Source: JBAZOJ01 sp041648755
GTDB taxonomy: Bacteria > Planctomycetota > B143-G9
Length of the DNA: 12,788 nucleotides
Direction: 5' to 3'
Assembly: GCA_041648755.1 (NCBI GenBank)
Contig: JBAZOJ010000085.1
Location: forward strand, 1-12,788
Of the stretch, positions 1 through 5,796 are shown piece by piece (the first letter of the stretch is position 1; each line of letters begins with the position of its first letter). The notes below the pieces were generated by a model. That model was not told the origin of the DNA and ran no database searches. It saw only the letters and a list, made by a program, of their open reading frames with translations. A program made the translations under genes and the position numbers.

Positions 1-120
1 GGTCGCTGGTAGCGCCTCCGAAGACTCAAAACGCAACACCGTCACCGGCCTTTGGCCGATGCTCCGAACTCGGCAGTCCAGCCGACGAAAACGAACCGTG
101 TTGCCGATGCTTTCGGCTTG

Positions 121-148
121 ATTCTACCTTGGCCCACGAGGATGTCAA
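121..148 (-). promoter_or_regulatory. Sigma70-like promoter pointing left out of the window
   Basis: On the minus strand a perfect -35 box TTGACA (143-148) is followed after 16 nt by TAGAAT (121-126), one mismatch from the -10 consensus. Predicted transcription starts near 114 and runs toward base 1. The sequence around the -35 box (GGAGGC, then TTTGACA) resembles the sequence around the R-M promoter -35 box at 2281-2286. The gene it would serve lies outside the window. Confidence 0.45.
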
Positions 149-181
149 ACGCTCTGCCTCCAACTTCGGGACTATCTTGAG

Positions 182-253
182 CAAGCGTTCGCCCTCCCCC
201 CTATTCCGCTCTTCCCCTCCACACGCTTCCACCGAATGCGGTCAGGTACAGCA
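182..253. repeat. Direct repeat copy 1 flanking the R-M cassette
   Basis: These 72 bases match 2284-2360 in the same orientation with four substitutions and one 5-base gap. The matched segment covers, on the minus strand, the last ~17 codons of the propeller gene, its stop codon and about 20 bases of 3' flank. Outside the segment the flanks show no obvious similarity, so the boundaries are fairly sharp. The two copies bracket the whole R-M cassette. Confidence 0.85.
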
Positions 254-260
254 ACTCCAT
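201..260 (-). pseudogene. 3'-terminal remnant of an Asp-box propeller gene
   Basis: Read on the minus strand, this stretch ends in LLYLTAFGGSVWRGRAE and a TAG stop. That is the C-terminus of the propeller protein at 2308-4587 with a single residue change (Thr to Ala). The similarity begins abruptly at the LLYL codons; upstream sequence (253-466) is unrelated to the propeller gene. It is either the distal copy of a long target duplication made when the R-M cassette arrived, or the leftover tail of a deleted tandem paralogue. Two of the three coding differences from the intact gene are synonymous, which mildly favours divergence while still coding. An ATG at 260 happens to open a 19-codon frame, but I do not consider it a functional gene. 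Confidence 0.75.
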
Positions 261-430
261 GAGGTGTGACCACGACTCTGCTCTCTGCTCTTTGATCTCC
301 GGCATTGAGTTTCCTTTTCTCGCTCTGATCGCTCATCGGAAATACGCTTTGGATGCGGAGTGCCGTTTTCAGAACCGTATCATTGCGAACCATATCCCGG
401 TCAGACCACATGTCAAGCGGGGGCTTGTTG

Positions 431-444
431 CGCGGATCGCCGCG
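431..444 (-). terminator. Small stem-loop after the nuclease gene
   Basis: CGCGG-ATCG-CCGCG forms a 5-bp GC-only stem with a 4-nt loop, 23 nt past the stop codon of the nuclease gene. No T-run follows in the direction of transcription, so it is at best a weak or factor-dependent terminator, or an mRNA-stabilising hairpin. Confidence 0.25.
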
Positions 445-466
445 ACAGTGTTTGCGCTTGCCAGGT

Positions 467-1189
467 TTACAGGTGTTTCTCGATGATCTCCTTGATGTAC
501 TTCGGGATGTCCTTCTGAAGCTCCAGTGTCTTTTTCTTGAGCCGGTCGTAAACGGCTACTTCCTCGCCAGACCAAATGATGTCAACGCGGCGTGCCTGTC
601 GCATGGCGATGTGTTCGTAATATTCGGGGAAAGCCCAATAGCATCGGCGACATATCGCGGGATCTTTCGTTTCCTGCCAGTTGGCACAATGCTCACATGA
701 CCAGGACTTCGCACGGTTGGCCGAACTGCAAAGAAGCATATACAAAGCAGGATCGTCCATCCTGGTGACGTCGTCTCCGGCCACCTCGAACGGTATCCGA
801 TGGTCGATCTGAAGCAACCGTTCTTCGAACTCCTCCAGGTAAATGGCGCACCTGCATCCGTTCATCCGGACCAACTGCGTCTTTAGCTTCTTGGCAAAAG
901 CCGTGCGGCCAGACACTTTTGAGAAACGTGCTTTCGCGGGATCGCCAAATCGGTAAGCCCCTATCTTGCGCTTATCGCTACCAGTAACTCGAAACGTCTC
1001 AAGAGGGATCCCATGTTCTCTGACATCACGAGCAGCTCTCGGGGGATGATTGTACCCGTACCTATCTTTCAGCTCTTCGGTCGTAATGAACCCGTACTTC
1101 AGAATGTGGTCTATCACGGTGCGCGGCCGCTTTTCCTTGACAGCCCGGCATTTCCTGACAAACTCGGGGGGGAGTTTTGGTTTTGACAT
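467..1189 (-). CDS. HNH-type restriction endonuclease (R subunit of a type II R-M system)
   Basis: This is a predicted DNA-cleaving partner of the methyltransferase just upstream, 240 residues from the chosen start. The N-terminal third (about residues 20-65) looks like a winged-helix DNA-binding segment (ITTEELKDRYGYNHPP). The middle carries an HNH core: CRC at 112-114, then LQIDHRIPF with the catalytic-type Asp-His pair (D129, H130), then LLCSSANRAKSW with the expected Asn (N158). Two CxxC pairs, CEHC (165-168) and CRRC (180-183), probably hold a structural zinc. A second in-frame ATG at 1237 would add 16 residues and overlap the methyltransferase by 46 bases. I prefer 1189 because it starts 2 nt after the methyltransferase stop, a typical coupled arrangement, with a weak GGAAG before it. 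HNH proteins can also be homing or phage nucleases, but pairing with a solitary methylase makes restriction the best reading. The recognition sequence cannot be read from the protein. Confidence 0.8.
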   Translation of the reverse strand: MSKPKLPPEFVRKCRAVKEKRPRTVIDHILKYGFITTEELKDRYGYNHPPRAARDVREHGIPLETFRVTGSDKRKIGAYRFGDPAKARFSKVSGRTAFAKKLKTQLVRMNGCRCAIYLEEFEERLLQIDHRIPFEVAGDDVTRMDDPALYMLLCSSANRAKSWSCEHCANWQETKDPAICRRCYWAFPEYYEHIAMRQARRVDIIWSGEEVAVYDRLKKKTLELQKDIPKYIKEIIEKHL

Positions 1190-1191
1190 TT

Positions 1192-2109
1192 TCACACTTC
1201 CAAGAGGCAAGGCTGTTCGCCCCGTGTCTTGCGACACGCTGTCGGGATCCGGGCGAGTTCATCCGCAAGAGCCGGGGACAGATAGAGCGACTCGATCGTT
1301 ACATCGTCTCTCCCAAGGAGCGTTGCCTGCGATGAACGCCCGGCGCAAAGCTCAATAAGGGTGAGGCCAAGTTCCTCGGGGAGCTTCTTCCCAAACGTCT
1401 TGGTTCCGGTACGGCCGTCGTAGCTGACCAAGTACCGAATCCTGCTCCGGTTTAGAGCGTGCAGTGCTTGCGCGAACTCGCCGTGCTCGATGCTTTGCAG
1501 GTACCGTGTGTCCTTGTTGCCGCACACACCTTGATATGGCGGGTCCATGTACACAAGGTCACTTGTTGTCGCCTGGTTCAGAACATCGCGGTAGTTGACC
1601 GTGGAGACGGTCGTCTTGCCCTTAAGGAAGTAAGATGCACCAAGAATCTGGAGCCGCATCGTCTCAGGCTTCATCCCTTGTCGGCGGTTGTCCGGGCTTT
1701 GGTTGAACTCCCCCTGTGAGTTGTAGCGCACCGACCCCTTGACACATCGTGCAAGCAAGTACAGAAAAAGGTCAGGTCTGCGCACACGGTTGAAGTCTGC
1801 CCTTACCTTATCGTAGAACGCCCTGGGGTCATCGGTCTGCTCCTCCCAGAGCCGCTTATACTCAGACGCGATCGCTTCGGGAGCTTCGATGATCGCACGC
1901 CATAAATCCATTAAAGGCTTGTTGAGGTCGTTAATGCAATAGCGAACACCAAGTCGATTCACAGCCGCAGCCACGGTTATAGCAGCAGACCCGGCAAAAG
2001 GCTCGTAGAGCGTCACAAAGTCTGGCGGGAAGTAGCAGAGGATTTCCTCCGCCAAGTTCCTCTTGCTGCCCTGGTAAGGTATGGGATGGGGTACGTTCTT
2101 CGTTCTCAT
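1192..2109 (-). CDS. D12-class DNA N6-adenine methyltransferase (M subunit)
   Basis: This enzyme transfers a methyl group from S-adenosylmethionine to adenine in the recognition site of the adjacent nuclease, protecting host DNA. Motifs appear in the alpha-group (Dam-like) order: motif X PYQGSK (residues 11-16), SAM-binding motif I YEPFAGS (35-41), an acidic ND at 60-61, a central target-recognition region (about 75-180), and catalytic motif IV DPPY (189-192). The C-terminal AGRSSQATLLGR and ESLYLS (256-278) are typical of restriction-linked D12 enzymes. The length of 305 residues is slightly above Dam (about 280). The ATG start has a strong ribosome site, AGAGGTGA, immediately upstream. It is first in a two-gene operon with the HNH nuclease 2 nt downstream, the protective order (methylase before nuclease). 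No controller (C) protein gene is visible. All catalytic motifs look intact. Confidence 0.93.
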   Translation of the reverse strand: MRTKNVPHPIPYQGSKRNLAEEILCYFPPDFVTLYEPFAGSAAITVAAAVNRLGVRYCINDLNKPLMDLWRAIIEAPEAIASEYKRLWEEQTDDPRAFYDKVRADFNRVRRPDLFLYLLARCVKGSVRYNSQGEFNQSPDNRRQGMKPETMRLQILGASYFLKGKTTVSTVNYRDVLNQATTSDLVYMDPPYQGVCGNKDTRYLQSIEHGEFAQALHALNRSRIRYLVSYDGRTGTKTFGKKLPEELGLTLIELCAGRSSQATLLGRDDVTIESLYLSPALADELARIPTACRKTRGEQPCLLEV

Positions 2110-2252
2110 ATCACCTCTGGTCGCTGGATAGAACGCAAAGATCCTCCGCTCCGCAAACGGTCGTTCTGCCCATCCTTAAGTACTCCGCCTCTTGTTTGGC
2201 GATTGCTCTCTTCGTGCACGTTCCGCTCTTGCAGGCAATGCGCGAGCAACAT
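2106..2252 (-). CDS. Possible 48-residue leader ORF overlapping the methyltransferase start
   Basis: A 48-codon frame begins at an ATG 7 nt after the -10 box of the R-M promoter, so the mRNA could begin at or next to this start codon (leaderless). It ends in TGA, overlapping the methyltransferase ATG as ATGA. The product (MLLAHCLQERNVHEES at the N-terminus) is polar and rich in Arg, Gln, Ser and Gly. I recognise no domain, helix-turn-helix or membrane segment. The overlap would allow translational coupling, making it a candidate regulator or leader peptide of the R-M operon. A chance open frame is equally possible at this length. Confidence 0.25.
   Translation of the reverse strand: MLLAHCLQERNVHEESNRQTRGGVLKDGQNDRLRSGGSLRSIQRPEVI
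2111..2118 (-). promoter_or_regulatory. Strong ribosome binding site of the methyltransferase gene
   Basis: AGAGGTGA lies directly before the ATG at 2109 and is strongly complementary to the 16S rRNA 3' end. It fixes the methyltransferase start and lies inside the 3' end of the preceding mini-ORF. Confidence 0.7.
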
Positions 2253-2258
2253 CAAGCT

Positions 2259-2286
2259 AATATAGCAGAGTCCGACCTCAAGTCAA
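2259..2286 (-). promoter_or_regulatory. Promoter of the R-M operon
   Basis: On the minus strand TTGACT (2281-2286) and TATATT (2259-2264) are separated by 16 nt, and the -10 box is preceded by TGC (extended -10). Predicted transcription starts near 2252, giving a ~143-nt stretch before the methyltransferase that contains the 48-codon ORF. Half of the -35 box lies within the direct repeat and half in cassette-specific DNA. Confidence 0.6.
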
Positions 2287-2360
2287 GCGTTCGGCCTCCC
2301 CCCGCTCCTACTCCGCCCTTCCCCTCCACACGCTTCCACCGAATGTGGTCAGGTACAGCA
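2284..2360. repeat. Direct repeat copy 2 (3' end of the propeller gene)
   Basis: These 77 bases are the partner of 182-253, with four substitutions and a 5-base insertion just past the propeller stop codon. This copy includes the genuine C-terminal codons of the propeller gene and its immediate 3' flank. Confidence 0.85.
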
Positions 2361-4587
2361 GTTTGCCGTCCTTGGGGTCGAAGGTGACCCGCATTACGTT
2401 GCGGAACGGCATCCCCTTGATGGGAGCGAACGTGCGGCCGCCGTCGGAACTGCGCCAGATGCCCTCGTTGGGCGCGTCTTCGGTAAGAGTTGCGTACATC
2501 ACATCAGGGCGCTTGGGGTCGAGGTAGCAGCCGAAATGCTCGCTTGCGAGCCTGCACAGGCGCGTCCAGGTCGCGCCGCCGTCGGATGTCATATACAGGC
2601 CGCCCGACTGCTTGCCGTTGGCGTCCGCGTTGCTCAGGTACACATGACGCGAGTCCTTTGGGTCAACGGTGATGTCCTTGGGCCACAGGAAATCCTGCCC
2701 CTGGCTGATGAATTCCCACGAGTCGCCGCCGTTTTTGGAGCGGTACAACCCCACGCCGGACTTCGAGAACTCACGGCCACTCACGAGCCCCGTCACCACG
2801 GCGAACAGCATCCCGTCAGCGTGGAGCAGCAGCTTGGAAACGCGCATATTGTCCGGTGCGCCCAACTTGGTGTTCTTCGCGATCCAACTTGCGCCGCCGT
2901 CGGTGGACTTGAACACGCCCCCGCCGAAGAAGCCAGCGTAGAGCGTGCGCTTGTCCGGTGCGCTCTTGGGGTCGAGGACGATGCAGGTGGCCGGGGCCTT
3001 GGGCAGGCCGCCTGCCAGGGGCTTCCAGGTTTCGCCGAAGTCATCGCTGACGCAGATGCCGCCCTCGCCGGTGGACTTGTGGCGGTTCATCATAATATTG
3101 GCGTTGGGTATATCGTGGACGTTGGAGAATGCGCCCCAGATACGCCCCTTTTCCTTGGGGTCAAGGGCCAGCTCGTAGCAGGTGTTGCGCCACGGCGCCC
3201 TGCCCTGCTCGCTCCACCAGCGCCAGGTTTTGCCGCCGTCCAGCGACCGCGCAAACCCGATGTCGGTGTAGCAGATGTAATGGCGGTTGCGCTCGAACGG
3301 GTCAATGTAGTAGTTCCATGTGGTGGTCACCACGAGCCCCGTGCAAATCCAGTTCAGACCCTTGCCGGACGCGTTCTGCCCGGGGGCCAGCCGCGTATGG
3401 CCCGGAAACCAGGATTTGCCGCCGTCATCGGTAATGATCAACTCGCCATCGGTCACAAAGAACACCTGGTCGGGATTGGCAGCGTTGATCGCAACCCCAT
3501 TGGGGACGCTCTGGTAGAACTGGCCATCTTCCGAGACAACATAGGGCTTTTCGAAATTGCAGTTCTGGTAGCGCGGATCGGGGTAGAACGTCGCGCGCCA
3601 GGTCTTGCCAGCGTCGTCGGATCGGAAGGCAGTTGCGTGATGAGGCGGAGCTATGGCGGTGTTGGAGTTGAAAGCATAGACGGTCTTTGGCTTCGCGTTG
3701 GTGGTCAGAACCCAGCGGTACTGGGGAACGCTGCCGACCGACCATTGATCGAACGACTTGGTGTCAACGTTGATGCCCTCGCCCATCGCGGATTCCCACT
3801 TCTCGCCCCGGTCCGGGGACCGGTACACCCCGCCCGTGAAAGCCCCGGTGTCCGCGCTGCTGGGGATAGTGCAATACAGCACGCAGGTTTTGTCCTTCTC
3901 GTTGGCGCCGCCGCTGAAGGAAACGATCTGCTTGCCGCCCAGCCCTGCGGTCTTCGGAACCCAGCTTAAACCGCCGTCGGAGGACTTCCAGATGCCCTTG
4001 TCCGTTGCCGCGAAAAGCACGCGCGATTGGGTGGGGCTCGCGACATCGAAAAAGAAACCCACAGCAGTGCCGTCGGGGCCGTTGCACTGCCGCCAGGACT
4101 TGCCGCCGTTGTTGGACAGGTACACGCGGCCGCCCGCGCCGGTCAGCATAGCCATCGGGTTGCCGGGATCGATCGCGATTGCGCCTTCGAGGGATGCGGG
4201 CAATGTGCCAAGCTTATCCCAGGTTTCGCCGCCGTCGCGGCTTACCTTGATGGTGTCCGAGCCCCAGCCGCCCGCCGAGAAGACGGTGTCGGCCTCGGTT
4301 GGATGCCAGCAGGGAGTCACCTTGGTGTTGGAGGAAAGCTGACTGTGATGGATCATGCGCCAGTTGCGGCCGCCGTCATGCGAGTAGTAGGCGGCGCTCA
4401 TATCGCAGTGGACCAGCATGTTCTTGCCGTTGACGGGGCTAACGGCGGGGCAGAACATCGCACCGCCGCCGGACAGGCCAAGGGGCTCCCAGCCGTTGGA
4501 GGAGGCGGATTTCTCGGCTGTGGCCGGAGCCAGAACCAAGAGAAGGGCAATAGCCAGAGACAGGACGAGCAGCCGGTGGTATTTCAT
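2308..4587 (-). CDS. Exported Asp-box (BNR/VPS10-like) beta-propeller protein
   Basis: This is a secreted protein of 759 residues with a signal peptide (MKYHRLLVLSLAIALLLVL, cleavage probably after ATA). Throughout its length it carries about 13 Asp-box motifs of the S-x-D-G-G-x-x-W type, for example SHDGGRNW, SRDGGETW, SSDGGLSW, STDGGASW and TSDGGATW. Asp-boxes sit at blade turns of sialidase/sortilin-type propellers, so this is probably two stacked propellers or one large one. Size and architecture resemble GH74 xyloglucanases and VPS10/sortilin-like bacterial proteins. I cannot identify a catalytic pair, so substrate and enzymatic activity are open; a glycan- or protein-binding role is equally likely. 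A longer frame starts at 4623, but the ATG at 4587 gives a clean signal peptide and lies 7 nt after a TACAAT box. Its 3' end was the site where the R-M cassette became inserted or joined, but its own reading frame is intact. Confidence 0.85.
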   Translation of the reverse strand: MKYHRLLVLSLAIALLLVLAPATAEKSASSNGWEPLGLSGGGAMFCPAVSPVNGKNMLVHCDMSAAYYSHDGGRNWRMIHHSQLSSNTKVTPCWHPTEADTVFSAGGWGSDTIKVSRDGGETWDKLGTLPASLEGAIAIDPGNPMAMLTGAGGRVYLSNNGGKSWRQCNGPDGTAVGFFFDVASPTQSRVLFAATDKGIWKSSDGGLSWVPKTAGLGGKQIVSFSGGANEKDKTCVLYCTIPSSADTGAFTGGVYRSPDRGEKWESAMGEGINVDTKSFDQWSVGSVPQYRWVLTTNAKPKTVYAFNSNTAIAPPHHATAFRSDDAGKTWRATFYPDPRYQNCNFEKPYVVSEDGQFYQSVPNGVAINAANPDQVFFVTDGELIITDDGGKSWFPGHTRLAPGQNASGKGLNWICTGLVVTTTWNYYIDPFERNRHYICYTDIGFARSLDGGKTWRWWSEQGRAPWRNTCYELALDPKEKGRIWGAFSNVHDIPNANIMMNRHKSTGEGGICVSDDFGETWKPLAGGLPKAPATCIVLDPKSAPDKRTLYAGFFGGGVFKSTDGGASWIAKNTKLGAPDNMRVSKLLLHADGMLFAVVTGLVSGREFSKSGVGLYRSKNGGDSWEFISQGQDFLWPKDITVDPKDSRHVYLSNADANGKQSGGLYMTSDGGATWTRLCRLASEHFGCYLDPKRPDVMYATLTEDAPNEGIWRSSDGGRTFAPIKGMPFRNVMRVTFDPKDGKLLYLTTFGGSVWRGRAE

Positions 4588-4620
4588 CGCGGATATTGTA
4601 CGCGCGGAGAGGGAAAAGCA
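4588..4620. repeat. Intergenic repeat P, copy 1 (promoter segment)
   Basis: These 33 bases (core GATATTGTACGCGCGGAGAG) recur at 4881-4913 in the same orientation with three mismatches. This copy includes the -10 region of the propeller gene. The other has no start codon at the matching place, so it looks like a decayed duplicate. Confidence 0.8.
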
Positions 4621-4623
4621 CAA
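4595..4623 (-). promoter_or_regulatory. Probable promoter of the Asp-box propeller gene
   Basis: TACAAT (4595-4600, five of six consensus bases) lies 7 nt before the ATG at 4587. A poor -35 candidate TTGTGC (4618-4623) lies 17 nt upstream. No Shine-Dalgarno sequence precedes the ATG, consistent with a leaderless transcript. Most of this promoter segment is duplicated at 4881-4913. Confidence 0.4.
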
Positions 4624-4627
4624 GCGG

Positions 4628-4699
4628 GCAGCTACAGAGAAAGAGAAGAGGTTTTACCACTGAGGACATGCCCAGCATCCCCTTGAAGGGTGACAGAGG
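4628..4699. repeat. Intergenic repeat A, copy 1
   Basis: These 72 bases recur at 4774-4845 in direct orientation, 146 bp apart, with seven mismatches. Four of the mismatches fall in the first 13 bases; the following 59 bases differ at only three positions. The best conserved part includes CCCAGCATCCCCTTGAAGGG followed by TGACAGAGG. Confidence 0.85.
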
Positions 4700-4705
4700 T
4701 TCATA

Positions 4706-4735
4706 CCCAGTATCCCCCCGAAGGGTGACAGAGGG
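4706..4735. repeat. Intergenic repeat A, partial copy
   Basis: This is a 30-base partial third copy of the 3' half of repeat A, with CCCAGTATCCCCCCGAAGGG in place of CCCAGCATCCCCTTGAAGGG, then the same TGACAGAGGG ending. Confidence 0.75.
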
Positions 4736-4773
4736 AGAAGCAAGCCGGAGTTTTCGAGGCCAATGGCAAGCAG

Positions 4774-4845
4774 GCAACAACAGCGGAAGAGAAGAGATTT
4801 TACCACGGAGGACGTGCCCAGCATCCCCTTGAAGGGTGACAGAGG
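4774..4845. repeat. Intergenic repeat A, copy 2
   Basis: This is the partner of 4628-4699. Overlapping frames on both strands produce repeated peptides (such as TTED-PSIPLKGDRG) only because the DNA is repeated; I see no gene here. Confidence 0.85.
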
Positions 4846-4880
4846 GAAGAAGGAAGCCGAGAGTTCGGGTGTTATGAACG

Positions 4881-4913
4881 CGCCGATATTGTACGCGCGG
4901 AGAGTGGAAAGCA
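4881..4913. repeat. Intergenic repeat P, copy 2
   Basis: This is the partner of 4588-4620, 293 bp away. Together the copies show that the ~450-bp gap between the divergent genes grew by at least two rounds of local duplication. The rest of the gap (4914-5003) shows nothing I can assign. Confidence 0.8.
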
Positions 4914-5003
4914 ACTGCGCGATACCGATATCAAAAGGGCTCCGCCTTGCGCCACGCTTTTTGGAAGCCGAGTTCCGTAGCGGAGTGAAAACATCGAAAA
5001 AAA

Positions 5004-5031
5004 CTGACAGAAGAGACTCGTGTGCTAATAT
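5004..5031 (+). promoter_or_regulatory. Promoter of the secreted two-gene operon
   Basis: CTGACA (5004-5009, one mismatch from TTGACA) and TAATAT (5026-5031) are 16 nt apart, with TGC before the -10 box (extended -10). The ATG at 5038 begins 7 nt downstream of the box and has no Shine-Dalgarno sequence, again suggesting a leaderless mRNA. Confidence 0.5.
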
Positions 5032-5037
5032 GTGCAT

Positions 5038-5796
5038 ATGGGGAACAGGAAACATCGCTACCTCATACCGTTGCTTTGCATCTTGACATTCCTCCAGCTC
5101 CCGGCGTCCTCCGGCGCCGAGGAGAAGCGTCCGACTGTCGTCGCTGTGGGCGACCTCAAGTTCGCGTACGTTCCACCGACCGACCAGCCGCTGCCGCACA
5201 TCGCCAACGGGTACATCATCTCCCAGGAGCCCATCGGAACGGTGCATGTCCCCGAGTTCTACCTCTCAGAGCGAGTAGTGGTAGAAAGCGACTTCCCTGA
5301 CTTCTTCAAGACGCTTCGCGTGGACTACCCCGGGTTCACCGCATTCACCCCATACATCGGCGTCGAGTTCATCAGATACCTCAACGAAAACTACAGGAAG
5401 CCCTTTGCCGACGCAGGCATCGAAGGCTCGTTCACCATTCCCCGATGGGAAGATATGATGGCGGCCTTCCTGCGGGGAGGCCAACCTTCTCAGGTCGCCG
5501 AAGCCCTGTTGAACAAGCTCTCATGGGTAGCCAACAGGTGGGCCGAAGACGTGCATTGGGACGGGGAAGACGTCGGTCCGGTCGCCATAGGCGGCCGCGT
5601 TTTCAGGAGAGAGCTGGTCCGCTTGGATCTCGTCCCCGACTTATTCCTCGCTTGGCCCCTAAAGGGCGGAGAAGCTCTATTTAAGCAGATACGGAACCAG
5701 GATCCTACCCGGACGATGAACTGGGTGCCCCTGGACATTTTGCATACGTCTGATCGGCTTTTCGTGGTCTTTAGAACGAAGGAGAAAGCCCAGTGA
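5038..5796 (+). CDS. Secreted protein of unknown function, first gene of a pair
   Basis: I do not recognise this 252-residue protein. The N-terminus (MGNRKHRYLIPLLCILTFLQ) is a signal peptide, with likely cleavage near ASSGA-EE at about residues 23-27. The mature part is soluble, with many aromatic and acidic residues (for example YPGFTAFTPYIG, WVANRWAEDVHWDGEDVG) and no membrane segment or obvious catalytic motif. A GTG at 5032 would add two residues; I chose the ATG at 5038, which fits the promoter spacing. Its stop codon overlaps the GTG start of the next gene (GTGA), and that gene has a strong ribosome site inside this one, so the two are co-translated and probably act together at the cell surface or in the periplasm. 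Confidence 0.75.
   Translation: MGNRKHRYLIPLLCILTFLQLPASSGAEEKRPTVVAVGDLKFAYVPPTDQPLPHIANGYIISQEPIGTVHVPEFYLSERVVVESDFPDFFKTLRVDYPGFTAFTPYIGVEFIRYLNENYRKPFADAGIEGSFTIPRWEDMMAAFLRGGQPSQVAEALLNKLSWVANRWAEDVHWDGEDVGPVAIGGRVFRRELVRLDLVPDLFLAWPLKGGEALFKQIRNQDPTRTMNWVPLDILHTSDRLFVVFRTKEKAQ
5779..5784 (+). promoter_or_regulatory. Ribosome binding site deciding a GTG start
   Basis: AAGGAG lies 8 nt before the GTG at 5793, inside the end of the upstream gene. It supports GTG at 5793 as the start instead of the internal ATG at about 5850. Confidence 0.7.

Larger units (their letters stand above)
1..466. other. Intergenic region downstream of the R-M cassette, no intact gene
   Basis: I find no convincing intact gene here. 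The stretch contains a short remnant of the propeller gene's 3' end (201-260, minus), a direct-repeat copy (182-253), a minus-strand promoter-like sequence pointing out of the window (121-148), and a small GC-rich stem-loop (431-444). A minus-strand frame starting with GTG at 45 stays open to base 1, but 15 codons without a ribosome binding site do not support a gene call. A small inverted repeat CGGCC-TTT-GGCCG lies at about 47-59 and has no T-tract. Confidence 0.6.

Noticed and set aside
1..9. GGTCGCTGG at the window start also found at 2119-2127
   Set aside because: Nine bases with no extended similarity; expected by chance.
1..45. Possible start of a minus-strand gene (GTG at 45) running off the left edge
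   Set aside because: Only 15 codons, no ribosome site, and about 70 nt from the nearest promoter; cannot be supported inside the window.
172..411. Minus-strand 79-codon frame downstream of the nuclease gene
   Set aside because: It crosses the propeller remnant in a different frame from the one giving propeller similarity, has no ribosome site, and its product resembles nothing recognisable.
389..416. TTGACA-16-TATGGT promoter-like pair after the nuclease gene
   Set aside because: The -10 box is weak and the only ATG correctly spaced opens a four-codon frame; noted only as part of a possible short repeat.
2536..3969. 477-codon plus-strand frame opposite the propeller gene
   Set aside because: It is antisense to a gene with a signal peptide and 13 Asp-boxes; its Ala/Gly/Val/Arg-rich product is typical of a shadow frame in GC-rich DNA.
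4654..5247. 197-codon minus-strand frame across the intergenic repeats
   Set aside because: It overlaps the start of the secreted-pair operon, and its repeated peptide (SPFKGMLG) simply reflects the DNA repeats.
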